NCBI GenBank assembly: GCA_035943635.1
Contig: DASZBX010000109.1
Location: 94,956-158,955 of the forward strand
Direction: 5' to 3'
Source of the DNA: DASZBX01 sp035943635
Lineage (GTDB): Bacteria; Actinomycetota; Actinomycetes; Streptomycetales; Catenulisporaceae
Length of the DNA stretch: 64,000 nucleotides
Shown one piece after another: positions 16,951 to 25,920 of this stretch. The notes under the pieces are model-generated. The model had not been told where the DNA came from. It did no database searches and was given only the letters and a program-made list of their open reading frames with translations. A program made the position numbers and the translations under genes. How positions within the stretch are numbered: position 1 is the first letter of the stretch; each line of letters starts with the position of its first letter.

Positions 16951-17829
16951 ATGGATGACTCATTCAACTCCGGGGAACGGTTCCTGACCGCCGAGGCGCG
17001 CTTGGTGGAGCGGCGAATGTTCGCCGCCTGCCTGAAGGGCGCATCACCGACCGGCGTGGTCGACGCGCTGCGCGGCTACCAGAATGAAGACGGCGGCTTC
17101 GGCTACGGCCTCGAACCGGATACCCTCTGCCCGACCAGCCTGCCGATCTACGCGGAGATCGCGCTGCAGTACCTGGCCGCGGTCGGCGCGCGTGATCAGG
17201 AGATGCTCCGGAAGGTGGCCGACTACCTCGGCCGCACCGCAGACCAGGTCGACGCGAACGGCGCGGTGCCGCCAGCGTTCCCGGTCATCGCCCAGTACCC
17301 GCACGCCGAGCACTGGTCGGAGTGGACGTACGCGCCGGGCCTGAACCCGACCGCCGGCCTAGTCGGCCTGCTCTACGAGCTCGACTACTCCCATCCGTGG
17401 CGCGACGCCGCCACCGGTTACTGTTGGGACGCCCTGGACAACAACCCGCTGCCCGACGAGGTGCACTCGCTGTCCGAAGTCCTCGGATTCCTGGCGCACG
17501 TGCCGGAGCGGGACCGGGCCGAGAAGCTCGCCGCCGAGGTCGTCGATCATCTGGCGACGGTGCCGATGTTCCATCTCGACCCGAACACCCCCGGCTACGG
17601 GCTGACCCCGCTGCACATCGCGCCGCACCCGGACTCGCGCTGGCGGTCGCTGTTCTCTGACGCCCAGATCGAAGGACATCTCGACCACCTGGTCGCCGAA
17701 CAGTTGCCGGACGGGAGTTGGCCGGTGGCCTGGGAACCGCCGGCCGCGTCGTCTCTCCTCGCCTGGCGCGGCATGGTGACGTTGACTGCGCTGCGCACGC
17801 TTACTGCTTATGGGCGATTGTCGAATTGA
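16951..17829 (+). CDS. Prenyltransferase/squalene cyclase-like alpha-toroid protein
   Basis: 292 residues from the ATG at 16951; the frame continues upstream without a good start. The motif ALRGYQNEDGGFGYGLEPD is the QW-like repeat of alpha/alpha-toroid enzymes (terpene cyclase, prenyltransferase). A second weak repeat is LPDGSWPVAWEPP near the C-terminus. It lacks the DxDD acid motif of squalene-hopene cyclases, and its length is about half of a class II terpene cyclase, so it is probably a single-domain toroid of unknown activity. Nothing nearby reveals a substrate. Confidence 0.65.
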   Translation: MDDSFNSGERFLTAEARLVERRMFAACLKGASPTGVVDALRGYQNEDGGFGYGLEPDTLCPTSLPIYAEIALQYLAAVGARDQEMLRKVADYLGRTADQVDANGAVPPAFPVIAQYPHAEHWSEWTYAPGLNPTAGLVGLLYELDYSHPWRDAATGYCWDALDNNPLPDEVHSLSEVLGFLAHVPERDRAEKLAAEVVDHLATVPMFHLDPNTPGYGLTPLHIAPHPDSRWRSLFSDAQIEGHLDHLVAEQLPDGSWPVAWEPPAASSLLAWRGMVTLTALRTLTAYGRLSN

Positions 17830-17898
17830 GGCGTCTGGCCATCGCAATGCCGTCCGCCCTGTTCTCGTGATCGAGCCGAGAGCGGGGCGGGCGGCATT

Positions 17899-18147
17899 TC
17901 AGCTCTCGCCGTCCTCGAATCCGGGGTGATCCAGGACCCAGTGTCCTGACTCGTCCCGGGTGACGAGTTGGAAGAGCGACCGGTCCCCGAGGAGGATCCT
18001 GGCAGAGCTGAACTCGACTTCCAGGAACGTCTGCGACCACCAGTTCTCGTCGTCCTGGAACACCTCGGGGTCGGCCGCGACGGCGTGGATGACGGCCTGG
18101 TTGATCAGGTCTTCGCGCGCCCAGGCCTCCCTGATCGTCGGGATCAT
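17899..18147 (-). CDS. Small hypothetical protein, possibly N-terminally cut
   Basis: 82 residues, soluble and acidic, with protein-like composition (DDENWWSQTFLEVEFSSAR, LFQLVTRDESGHWVLDHPGF). No family recognised. Its start codon lies inside the first codons of the FTR1 remnant read on the other strand (from about 18128). The true N-terminus may therefore have been lost in the same rearrangement. It is convergent with the toroid gene at 17829. Confidence 0.45.
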   Translation of the reverse strand: MIPTIREAWAREDLINQAVIHAVAADPEVFQDDENWWSQTFLEVEFSSARILLGDRSLFQLVTRDESGHWVLDHPGFEDGES

Positions 18148-18661
18148 CGCCGCCTTCCTGCGCCGGCAAGGCCGCCTCGACCTGCTGCGCTGGGTCTATG
18201 TCGGGGTCGGCACGGCCGTGCTGCTGTGCATCGGGGTCGGGGTCGCGTGGCTGGTGCGGCCCGGATCGGTGCAGTCGGCGCTGCTGACCGGCATGCTCGG
18301 CGTCCAGGAGCACCCGGTGCTGATCGAGGTGCTCGGCTGGTTCGCTTATATGGCGCCGATCGGGGTGTACGTGGCCTGGCCGCCGAGCCGGAAGGTCTCG
18401 GCGCGGGCGCGGCTGCGGGTGGCCGCGGGGAGCGCGGGCGTCGGCGCGGCCGTGGCGCTCGTGCTGGTCCTGGTCACACCGGGCATGCCGTCGGCGAACC
18501 CGGTGACGGGCGTCGGCGCAGCGAGTGCGCAGGTGGTGGGCCCGGTGGGCCCGGCCGCTGTGCCGATCCAGACCCGCCTGGGCCGGCAGGACACCCTCAA
18601 CGAGTACATCCGGCACACCGGCAGCGCCCTGTTCGCCGTCCCGCCGTCCCGCCGGGCCTGA
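18128..18661 (+). pseudogene. efeU: Remnant of FTR1/EfeU-type iron permease
   Basis: Translation from 18128 gives SLIVGIIAAFLRRQGRLDLL, typical of FTR1/EfeU just after its first REGLEA motif. About 40 residues later it jumps to a sequence like the end of the same family (SALLTGMLGVQEHPVLIEVL, WFAYMAPIGVYVAWP). The REGLEA iron motifs and about five membrane helices are missing. No start codon fits. It is best read as an internally deleted, 5'-truncated relic followed by a short low-complexity tail. Recognition is from memory of the family, so the degree of deletion is approximate. Confidence 0.55.
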
Positions 18662-18738
18662 GCGGCGCGGGCGACTGGTGGGGCAAGAGCCTGTTCGGCT
18701 GACCGGACCGGCAGCCAGGCGACCAGGCCGGAACGCGA

Positions 18739-18776
18739 CCTTGCCCGGCCGGATTCTCCCGGCCGGGCAAGGTTTT
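18739..18776 (+). terminator. Strong intrinsic terminator
   Basis: A perfect 14-bp stem (CCTTGCCCGGCCGG / CCGGCCGGGCAAGG) with a 6-nt loop, followed by TTTT on the plus strand. It separates the permease remnant from the convergent GH92 gene. Confidence 0.8.
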
Positions 18777-18825
18777 CCGACATTGTTCCCGACTACGACT
18801 CAGACATCGACTGTCTGATCACGAG

Positions 18826-21800
18826 TCAGGAAGGCAGGTTCCAGGTCTGCGCCCCGGAGCCGTTGCAGGCGTAGAGCTGGAGTTTGGTGCCGGCGGTGGT
18901 GCTGCTGCCGGGGTCGTCCAGGCACAGGCCGGACTCCGGGTTGACCAGCTGGCCGCTGGTGGTGGCCTTCCACTGCTGGGCGCCGCTGCCGTTGCAGGTG
19001 AAGAGCTGGATCGCGGAGCCGTTGGTCGTGCCGCTGTTGCTCACGTCCAGGCAGCCGCCCACGACCCGGAAGGTGCCGTCCGGAGACATCGTCCAGCTCT
19101 GCGCGCCGGTGTTGTTGCAGCCCCAGATCTCGATCAGGGAGCCGTTGGCGGTGGAGGCGCCCGTGTCGTCCAGGCACAGGCCGTTGCCCACCCCGGCGGT
19201 CACGGCGCCGATCCGGCTGGTCTGCGCCGCCGGAATCTTCCAGTTCTGCGCGGCGCTGCCGTTGCAGGTGTAGACCTGCAGCTGGGTGCCGTCGGTGGTG
19301 CTGGCCGCCGGGTCGTCCAGGCACAGGCCGGACGACGGGTTCACCAGGGAGCCGTTGGCGCCCGCACTCCACTGCTGGTTCGCGTTGCCGTTGCAGGTGT
19401 ACAGGTCGACCAGCGTGCCGCTGGTCGTTCCGGCGCCGAAAACGTCCAGGCACAGGCCCAGCGTACGGACGGTGCCGTCGGTGCCGATCGTCCAGGACTG
19501 GGCGTCGGTGGAGTCACAGCCCCAGATCTGCACGGCGTTGCCGGGCGTGGTCGAGGAGCCCTTGTCGTCCACGCAGATGTTCGCGGCGACGGACGAGTTG
19601 ATCGGGCCGACCCGGGGGGCCGGGGGCGCGACCACGTTGCCGCCGTACGAGGGCGGAGCCTCGTTGGCCGCCGCGGCCCAGCCGGTGTTCGCGGTGGTGC
19701 CCAGGGTGTAGTTCAGGGTGCCGCCGCTGCTGAGCGATCCGGTCGGGGCGTAGGCGTTGTTCCACGCGCCGCCGTTCCAGGTGGCCGACTGCACGTACGG
19801 GGCGTTGTCCGCCGCGCCGTTGCCGTTGATCGTGAGCTTGTTGCCCGAGGGCAGAGTCACGACGGCCTGGGTGAACATCGGCGAGCCCAGGGCCATGGCC
19901 GAGGTGCCCGGGGTCATCGGGTACATGCCGAGCGCGGACCACACGTACCAGGCGCTCATCGCACCGAGGTCGTCGTTGCCGTCGGCCAGACCGCCGGGGG
20001 TGTCGGTCCAGATCTGGTCCTGGATCGCCCGGACAGTACCCTGAGTCTGGTAGGGCTCACCGGTGTAGTCGTACTCCCACGGCAGTTCGATGCTGGGCTC
20101 GTTGCCGACCCAGGCATAGCCGTTGGCGCCGGTGAAGCTGCTGAGCGTGGTGCCCAGGTAGGCGTTCATCGCGGCGTTGCCGCCCTTGGCCTGAGCCAGT
20201 CCGGCCACGTCGAACGGCACCATGCCGGTGTAGATCCACGAGTCGGCCTCGACGAAGTCGTTGCTGCTGGTCGGATCGAAGCCGGCGGTCCAGTTGCCGT
20301 TCGCCTGGCGGCCCGCGTCGAAACCGGAGTTCGGGTTCAGCACGTTGCGCCAGTCCTGCGCCCGGTTGGCGAAGCTGGTCTGGTCCGCGGTGTTGCCCAG
20401 CAGGCCGGCGAACGCGGAGATCGCGAAGTCGGCCGTGTTGTACTCGAGCGTCGTGGCGGACGGGCCGTACTCGTTGCAGCAGTTGAAGGTGCCGTCGTTG
20501 GGCAGGTATCCGGGCGTGTTCAGGTAGTTCGAGCCCGGACGGACGTTGCTGGTGTTGTTCGCCTCGGCCACCATGTCGTTCAGGGCGGTGGTGGTGTTGA
20601 AGTTCGTCGCACCGAAGGCGTAGTAGTCGGCGATGATCGAGTCGGCCGGGTCGCCGACCATCACGTACGTCTCACCGCTGTCCAGCAGCCACTTGGGCAG
20701 CATGCCGTTCTGCGAGTAGTCGTCGAGCATCGACTGCGCGGTGTCGCTCGCGGCCGACGGGTCCAGAAGGGCTTCCAGCTGCGCCTGGGTGCGGTATATG
20801 TCCCAGCCGGAGTAGTTGGTGTACCAGGCTCCGTGTCCGGAGTCGACCGTGTGGACTTTCTGGTCCATGCCGATGTACTGGCCGTTCGTGTCGCTGGCCA
20901 CGTTCGGCTCGATCAGCGAGTGGTACAGGGACGTGTAGTACACCTGCTGCTGCGCGTTGGTGCCGCCGGCTACGGCGGCCTTGTTCAGCAGGGTGTTCCA
21001 GGCCGAGTGCGCCGCGGACTGGGTCGCGCCGAAGTTCCAGCCGGAGTTCTCCGCGTTCAGGTTCGCCTGCGCGTTGGCCTTGGACACGTAGGAGATACCG
21101 ACCTTGGCCAGCACGGTCTGGTTGCCGGAGGTGTTGAAGGTGACCGACGAGACCGAACCGTTGGTGTTGCTGGTGAAGGCCTGGCTGAACTGCATGTCGA
21201 AGTAGACGGTCCAGTTGGTCGGGTACGAGCTGCAGAACCCGCCCGAGGACGCCGAGCCCTGGACCTCGGTGCTGCTCAGCACGTTGAAGCTGGTGTTGTT
21301 GGAGCCGTTGGCGGCGCCGTTCAGCTTGAACAGCAGGTTGGCCTGGGTGGTGGCCGGGAAGGTGAAGTCTGCCATCCCGGTGCGCGTGGTCGCGGTCAGC
21401 TCGGTGGTCACGCCGTTGGACAGGGCGACCTTGTAGTCCCCGGCGTTGGCGGACTCGTTCGAGTGGGAGAACGAGTCGGTCGCGCCGGTGTTGATCGAGC
21501 CGGTGGTCGGCAGGATCGGGATGTCGCCCTCCGCGCCGCAGCCCGGGCCGGAGAGGTGGGTGAGGCTGAACCCGGTGATGGCCGAGTCGCCGTACCCGTA
21601 GCCGCCGCCGTCGGGACGGGAGGTGGTGTCCGGGCTGAACTGGACCATGCCGAACGGCACGTCGGCGCCGGGGAAGTCGTTGCCGCCGTTGGTCGTCCCG
21701 ACGAACGGGTTGACCAGCGAGGCCGGGTCGGTCACCAGCGCCGACGAGGCGTTGCCGCCGGGCGGGGACTGGTTGCCGGCCGCGGCCTGGGCCGGGACCG

Positions 21801-21927
21801 CGAAGCTACAGAGCAACGTCGCGCTGACGCCGGCTCCGAGAACCGAGGTGAACAGGCGGACCCGGCGGGCAGACGCGGGCCGTCTGTCCCGGGTGCGCCC
21901 GGGCGCCCCTGGTAAAAGTGATGCCAT
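18826..21927 (-). CDS. Secreted GH92 alpha-mannosidase with two ricin-type lectin domains
   Basis: 1033 residues. A signal peptide ends near AVPAQA (about residue 50). GH92 begins around residue 72 with NPFVGTTNGGNDFPGADVPF and GMVQFSPDT. LSGPGCGAEGDIPILP, FDAGRQANGNWTAGFDP and the calcium/catalytic region NDDLGAMSAWYVWSALGMYP (about 650-670) are diagnostic. Two ricin-B/CBM13-like domains follow (about 776-903 and 904-1033) with repeated GLCLDD...LQVYTCNGSAAQNW-type blocks. GH92 enzymes are calcium-dependent exo-alpha-mannosidases, so this probably trims fungal or yeast mannan outside the cell, with the lectins aiding binding. AGGAGG lies 9 nt before the ATG. A LacI-type operator lies about 70 bp upstream. 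Confidence 0.93.
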   Translation of the reverse strand: MASLLPGAPGRTRDRRPASARRVRLFTSVLGAGVSATLLCSFAVPAQAAAGNQSPPGGNASSALVTDPASLVNPFVGTTNGGNDFPGADVPFGMVQFSPDTTSRPDGGGYGYGDSAITGFSLTHLSGPGCGAEGDIPILPTTGSINTGATDSFSHSNESANAGDYKVALSNGVTTELTATTRTGMADFTFPATTQANLLFKLNGAANGSNNTSFNVLSSTEVQGSASSGGFCSSYPTNWTVYFDMQFSQAFTSNTNGSVSSVTFNTSGNQTVLAKVGISYVSKANAQANLNAENSGWNFGATQSAAHSAWNTLLNKAAVAGGTNAQQQVYYTSLYHSLIEPNVASDTNGQYIGMDQKVHTVDSGHGAWYTNYSGWDIYRTQAQLEALLDPSAASDTAQSMLDDYSQNGMLPKWLLDSGETYVMVGDPADSIIADYYAFGATNFNTTTALNDMVAEANNTSNVRPGSNYLNTPGYLPNDGTFNCCNEYGPSATTLEYNTADFAISAFAGLLGNTADQTSFANRAQDWRNVLNPNSGFDAGRQANGNWTAGFDPTSSNDFVEADSWIYTGMVPFDVAGLAQAKGGNAAMNAYLGTTLSSFTGANGYAWVGNEPSIELPWEYDYTGEPYQTQGTVRAIQDQIWTDTPGGLADGNDDLGAMSAWYVWSALGMYPMTPGTSAMALGSPMFTQAVVTLPSGNKLTINGNGAADNAPYVQSATWNGGAWNNAYAPTGSLSSGGTLNYTLGTTANTGWAAAANEAPPSYGGNVVAPPAPRVGPINSSVAANICVDDKGSSTTPGNAVQIWGCDSTDAQSWTIGTDGTVRTLGLCLDVFGAGTTSGTLVDLYTCNGNANQQWSAGANGSLVNPSSGLCLDDPAASTTDGTQLQVYTCNGSAAQNWKIPAAQTSRIGAVTAGVGNGLCLDDTGASTANGSLIEIWGCNNTGAQSWTMSPDGTFRVVGGCLDVSNSGTTNGSAIQLFTCNGSGAQQWKATTSGQLVNPESGLCLDDPGSSTTAGTKLQLYACNGSGAQTWNLPS

Positions 21928-21994
21928 GAACTTTGCCTCCTGGGCAAGGACGCGGCTGGCTCGGTGGGCCTCCGTGGCAGCGCACCGATTCGCC

Positions 21995-22019
21995 TGACAA
22001 CGTTGTCATGAGAGGTATA
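21995..22019 (-). promoter_or_regulatory. LacI-type operator and -10 region upstream of GH92 gene
   Basis: TGACAACGTTGTCA (21995-22008) is a perfect 14-bp palindrome with the central CG typical of LacI-family operators. On the minus strand a TATACC -10-like element (22014-22019) lies just upstream, so a bound repressor would cover the transcription start. No lacI gene is in the window. The rest of 22020-22409 shows no gene. Confidence 0.65.
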
Positions 22020-22409
22020 GCGGGCTGTTCGAATATGTGCAATAGCTTGCGGGAATTTTTCGGTTTGCCCGTGACGGGAAAGCGGCGGTGGTCGGGCCGG
22101 AACGGCGGCGGGCGCAGGCGGGCCCGCGCAGCCGCATATCAGAGCACATTCGGGCCTCGCGCGGCCGGGAAATCCAGGCCGGGAAAGGGGAAGGCGCGAG
22201 GTCGGCTTGCTCGCGGGGCAGCGCGGAGGGTGTGGATTTTCTGAGCGTTGTGAGCGATCGAATGTCGATTCACCACCGAGGCCCACCATCCGCTCCGCCC
22301 CCGACCGCGGCGAGCCGGGAGACGATCCGGGTTGCCGCTTCAGGACACACAGTCCTGATCCAAGATCCCTTTGTGAGCTGGCGACCACGCGTCGCGACCG
22401 AGCGCGACG

Positions 22410-23273
22410 CTACCGGCTCCACGGCTGGGTACGTTCGAGGTCTTCGACATCGGCGACGTAGGTGGGGTTCGGTATGCCGCCGCCCGCCGCCGACGGGTTC
22501 ACCCTGCCCGGGCCGGTGTTGTAGGCGGATATCACGTCGTTCAGCAACCCCTGGTTGTTCAGGCTGAAATCATCGCCGTAGTAGTTCTCACCGAACCAGG
22601 CGATCAGCCACTCCAGGTACTCGGCGCCGATCTGGGTGTTGCCGCTCAGGGTGTGGTAGTCGTAGCTGACTGCAAAGTGGCTGTTCATCCAGGCAGCCGT
22701 GCCGCTCATGATCTGCATGGTGCCGTAGCCGCCGTCGCAGGACACGATCTGGGACTGCCAGCCGCTCTCCTGCCAGGCCTCGGCCTCCATCAGCACCAGC
22801 GGGATGCTGATCAGCACGGTCTGGTTCTGGCCGGCCGCGTTCCGGTAGGTGAAGTCGCGGGCGGTGGCGCCGGCGCTCTGCAGCGCGGCGGCGACGCTCG
22901 CCTTTGCCGCGTCCTGGCCGTCGTACGACGGGCAGTCCGAGCCCTGGGCGAACCCGCTCGGCATCGGGCCGGAACCGTAGGGCACCGTGGGAGGCGGCGG
23001 CGGGAGCGGCACGTTCGACGAGTCCTGGCCGGCCACGCCGTCGGTCGGTATCAGTGGAATGATCTCGACGGTCTGCGGCGCGGCCGGAGTGGACGAGGCA
23101 GCGGATCCGGCCGGGCCGGTCGGGCCGCCGGGCACCGGACCGGCCTGCGCTGCCGCGGTGGTGGAGCTGCCCGCTCCCGGGACCAGCACGACGAGTGCCG
23201 AAAGTACGGCGATCGCGACGGCCACCGCCGCTATCGCCCCAGTGCCACGCGCGTTGAGTTTCCTGATTTTCAT
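22410..23273 (-). CDS. Secreted/membrane-anchored lytic transglycosylase
   Basis: 287 residues from the ATG at 23273. A basic N-terminus is followed by one hydrophobic segment (AAVAVAIAVLSALVVLVPG) that is a signal or anchor, then a Pro/Ala-rich linker to about residue 115. The SLT-like domain has the catalytic Glu in AEAWQESGWQSQIVS, followed by GGYGTMQIMSGTAAWMN and the C-terminal AYNTGPGRV. It should cleave peptidoglycan between MurNAc and GlcNAc outside the membrane. It is preceded by no clear operon partner. Confidence 0.85.
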   Translation of the reverse strand: MKIRKLNARGTGAIAAVAVAIAVLSALVVLVPGAGSSTTAAAQAGPVPGGPTGPAGSAASSTPAAPQTVEIIPLIPTDGVAGQDSSNVPLPPPPPTVPYGSGPMPSGFAQGSDCPSYDGQDAAKASVAAALQSAGATARDFTYRNAAGQNQTVLISIPLVLMEAEAWQESGWQSQIVSCDGGYGTMQIMSGTAAWMNSHFAVSYDYHTLSGNTQIGAEYLEWLIAWFGENYYGDDFSLNNQGLLNDVISAYNTGPGRVNPSAAGGGIPNPTYVADVEDLERTQPWSR

Positions 23274-23442
23274 GGGAGATTCGGATTCTATGCGGTGATC
23301 GGATCGGGGGTCGAGCGGGCCCGGGCGCACCCGGCGGGATGAAAGGCGAGGGCGGCGCGGCAAATCGGGTATCAGGGGACATAAACCCGCGCCGGATCGG
23401 CCCGGCCGGCGCCTTTCGGCCCTTGACCAGGTGAATCTTCGC

Positions 23443-23961
23443 CTACGCCCGTTCGACCGAGCGGTAGCGCGGACGGATCGCCGAGGTGGGCACGGGCATG
23501 AGTCCCGTGCGGCGGCAGGCGAAGAAGGCGTCGATGACTCCGGTGCCGCGCAGCTGCCCGTCGGTCGGCCGGGGCGGCGGATCGGTGAATCGCGGGTCCG
23601 CCTCGATCAGCGCGGTGTGGCCGGAGCAGGCGAAGAACCGGCTCGGCGCGTGCCAGTAGCGTCGGGCCAGGTACTCCAGTGGGACGTCGCCCACGGCGCG
23701 CCGCAGGTAGGCGATCATCCGGGCGAGCGGGAGCGGTTCGTCGGCCCCGGCCGGATAGAAGTCGACCACCCCGAAGCCGGCGACCAGGTAGTAGCCGGCG
23801 AGTTCGGTGGTGACGGCGCCGTCGAGATGCGTGCAGAACTCGCAGATCGGATTCTCGGGCAGGTGGCCGGAAAACAGCCCCGCCACACAGGATCCGGGGC
23901 CGACCACCTCCCACGACCGTCCGTCGTCCCCGCCGACAAGTCGGCGTGCGTCATCGTCCAC
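23443..23961 (-). CDS. Hypothetical protein
   Basis: 172 residues from a GTG at 23961 with GGGGAGGAA 7-10 nt upstream, which decides the start over longer frames. No family recognised. It is soluble and mixed alpha/beta in look, with a CEFC pair near residue 35 and a further Cys in FACSGH and ACRRTG; metal binding is possible but unproven. It stands alone between the transglycosylase and an NTF2-like gene. Confidence 0.65.
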   Translation of the reverse strand: MDDDARRLVGGDDGRSWEVVGPGSCVAGLFSGHLPENPICEFCTHLDGAVTTELAGYYLVAGFGVVDFYPAGADEPLPLARMIAYLRRAVGDVPLEYLARRYWHAPSRFFACSGHTALIEADPRFTDPPPRPTDGQLRGTGVIDAFFACRRTGLMPVPTSAIRPRYRSVERA

Positions 23962-24112
23962 TGTGCGTTCCTCCCCGTTCGCGCTCCCGCAGCGCGACTC
24001 CCACCGTCGTGCGTTGCTCACGCCGCGGCGGAACGTGGATCCCTGGAACTGCCGTGGCGTCACGCCAAGCCTAGCGCCGCGGCGGGTCCCGTGCCGGGCC
24101 CGGCCGGATCCG

Positions 24113-24508
24113 TTACACGTCGCCGGACGCCTCGCGTTTGATCCGGTCGAACTGCTCGGCCATCGCCTGGGCGAGCGCGGTGGCGCCGGACAGCGGGCGG
24201 ACCATGACCATGACGTCGTCGATCAGGCCGTCCTCGTCGAAGTGCAGGAAATCGCAGCCGGTGACCTGTTTCCCGTCCACGGTCGCCTCGAAGATGAACG
24301 CGTGGTCCCGCCCGTCCGCGGCCTCGATCTCGCGCACGTAGCGGAAATCCTGGAACACGCGCATGGCCCCGCGCAGGATCGCGGCGGTGATCGGCTTGCC
24401 GGGGTACGGCTTGTGCGCGACCGGGCTGGTGAACACGACCGAATCGGCGAGCAACACCTCGATCGCGGCCTCGTCGCGCTCTTCGACGGCTTTCCGGAAT
24501 GGATGCAT
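24113..24508 (-). CDS. SnoaL/NTF2-like protein
   Basis: 131 residues with the compact alpha+beta cone fold of the SnoaL-like family: MHPFRKAVEERDEAAIEVLL, DSVVFTSPVAHKPYPGKPIT, FIFEATVDGKQVTGCDFLHF and DGLIDDVMVMVRPLSGATAL. Members are small-molecule isomerases, cyclases or unassigned proteins. The neighbours give no pathway. ATG at 24508 was chosen; the frame upstream has no start with a ribosome site. Confidence 0.8.
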   Translation of the reverse strand: MHPFRKAVEERDEAAIEVLLADSVVFTSPVAHKPYPGKPITAAILRGAMRVFQDFRYVREIEAADGRDHAFIFEATVDGKQVTGCDFLHFDEDGLIDDVMVMVRPLSGATALAQAMAEQFDRIKREASGDV

Positions 24509-24645
24509 CGGACTCTCTCTTGCAGGTCGGGTGATCAGATGTCGCCGGGTAGCGGGATCACAGGAGGGGATCTCGGGAACTCGCGCAGGGTACAGCGCGG
24601 CCCGCGGGCGGAATCGCAGAGTGATTCCGCCCGCGGACCGACTTG

Positions 24646-25863
24646 TCACAGCACCAGCTGCCCCTTGCCCAGCGCGACGATTCCGTGGTCCGAGACATGG
24701 TAGAGCTCTCGGTCGCGTTCCGGGTTGACGCCGACGGTGGCGCCGGGCGGGACCACGATGTTCTTGTCCAGGATGGCGCGGCGCACGACCGCGCCGCGGC
24801 CGATCCGGACGTTGTCGTGCAGGATCGAGCCCTGCACCACGGCGCCTTCTTCGATCACCACGCCGCGGGAGAGCACGGACTGGGTGACCTGGCCGGTGAT
24901 GATGCAGCCGGGGGCGACCATCGACTCGCTGGCGATGCCGCCGGCCACGAACTTGGCGGGCGGCAGCTGCACGGTGTGCGTGTAGAGCGGCCACTCGCGG
25001 TTGTAGAGGTTGAAGACCGGGTGCACCGAGATCAGGTCCATGTGCGAGTCGTAGTACGCGTCCAGGGTTCCGACGTCGCGCCAGTAGCCGTGGTCGCGTT
25101 CCGTCTCGCCCGGGACGTAGTTCAGGTCGAAGTCGTAGACGTGGACCTGGCCCTCCTCGGTGAGCATGGGCAGTATGTTGCCGCCCATGTCGTGTACGGA
25201 GTTCTCGTCCTCCGCGTCTCGGGTGAGGGCGTCCAGGAGGGTCTTGGTGGTGAAGATGTAGTTGCCCATCGAGGCGTAGACCCGGTCCGGGTCGTCGGCC
25301 AGTCCGGGCGGGTCGGCCGGCTTCTCCAGGAAGCCCTCGACCCGCATGCCGTCGGAGCCGGGGGTGATCACGCCGAACGAGTGCGCCTCCGAGCGCGGGA
25401 TCCGGATCCCGGCCACGGTGGCCCCGGCGCCGGTCTCGATGTGCTGGCGCAGCATCTGGCGCGGGTCCATCCGGTAGACGTGGTCGGCGCCGAACACCAC
25501 GATGTAGTCGGGCTGCTCGTCGTACACCAGGTTCAGCGACTGGTAGATCGCGTCCGCGCTGCCGCGGAACCAGCGCGGGCCCAGCCGCTGCTGCGCGGGC
25601 ACCGGGGTGACGTAGTTGCCCAGCAGGTTCGACATCCGCCAGGTGGTGGTGATGTGCCGGTCCAGCGAGTGCGACTTGTACTGCGTCAGCACGCAGATTC
25701 GCATGATGTCCGCGTTGACCAGGTTCGACAACACGAAGTCCACCAGCCGGTAGGTGCCGCCGAACGGCACCGCCGGTTTGGCCCGGTCCGCGGTCAGCGG
25801 CATCAGCCGCTTGCCCTCACCGCCTGCCAGCACGATCCCCAGCACCGAAGGTCCGCCGCGCAT
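24646..25863 (-). CDS. glgC: Glucose-1-phosphate adenylyltransferase
   Basis: 405 residues. The nucleotidyltransferase motif is LAGGEGKRLMPLTADRAKPA; the other blocks are GTADAIYQ-like GSADAIYQSLNLV, VVFGADHVYRMD, EKPADPP, and YWRDVGTLDAYY. A left-handed beta-helix C-terminus starts near residue 290. It makes ADP-glucose from glucose-1-phosphate and ATP and controls flux into glycogen. It lies 57 bp downstream of glgM on the same strand and is probably cotranscribed. Confidence 0.96.
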   Translation of the reverse strand: MRGGPSVLGIVLAGGEGKRLMPLTADRAKPAVPFGGTYRLVDFVLSNLVNADIMRICVLTQYKSHSLDRHITTTWRMSNLLGNYVTPVPAQQRLGPRWFRGSADAIYQSLNLVYDEQPDYIVVFGADHVYRMDPRQMLRQHIETGAGATVAGIRIPRSEAHSFGVITPGSDGMRVEGFLEKPADPPGLADDPDRVYASMGNYIFTTKTLLDALTRDAEDENSVHDMGGNILPMLTEEGQVHVYDFDLNYVPGETERDHGYWRDVGTLDAYYDSHMDLISVHPVFNLYNREWPLYTHTVQLPPAKFVAGGIASESMVAPGCIITGQVTQSVLSRGVVIEEGAVVQGSILHDNVRIGRGAVVRRAILDKNIVVPPGATVGVNPERDRELYHVSDHGIVALGKGQLVL

Positions 25864-25920
25864 CCACCGCCTCTGTTTCCGCCGCGCCGCCGCGGCCGTT
25901 GTCGCCGGTTGGGTCTTGGG

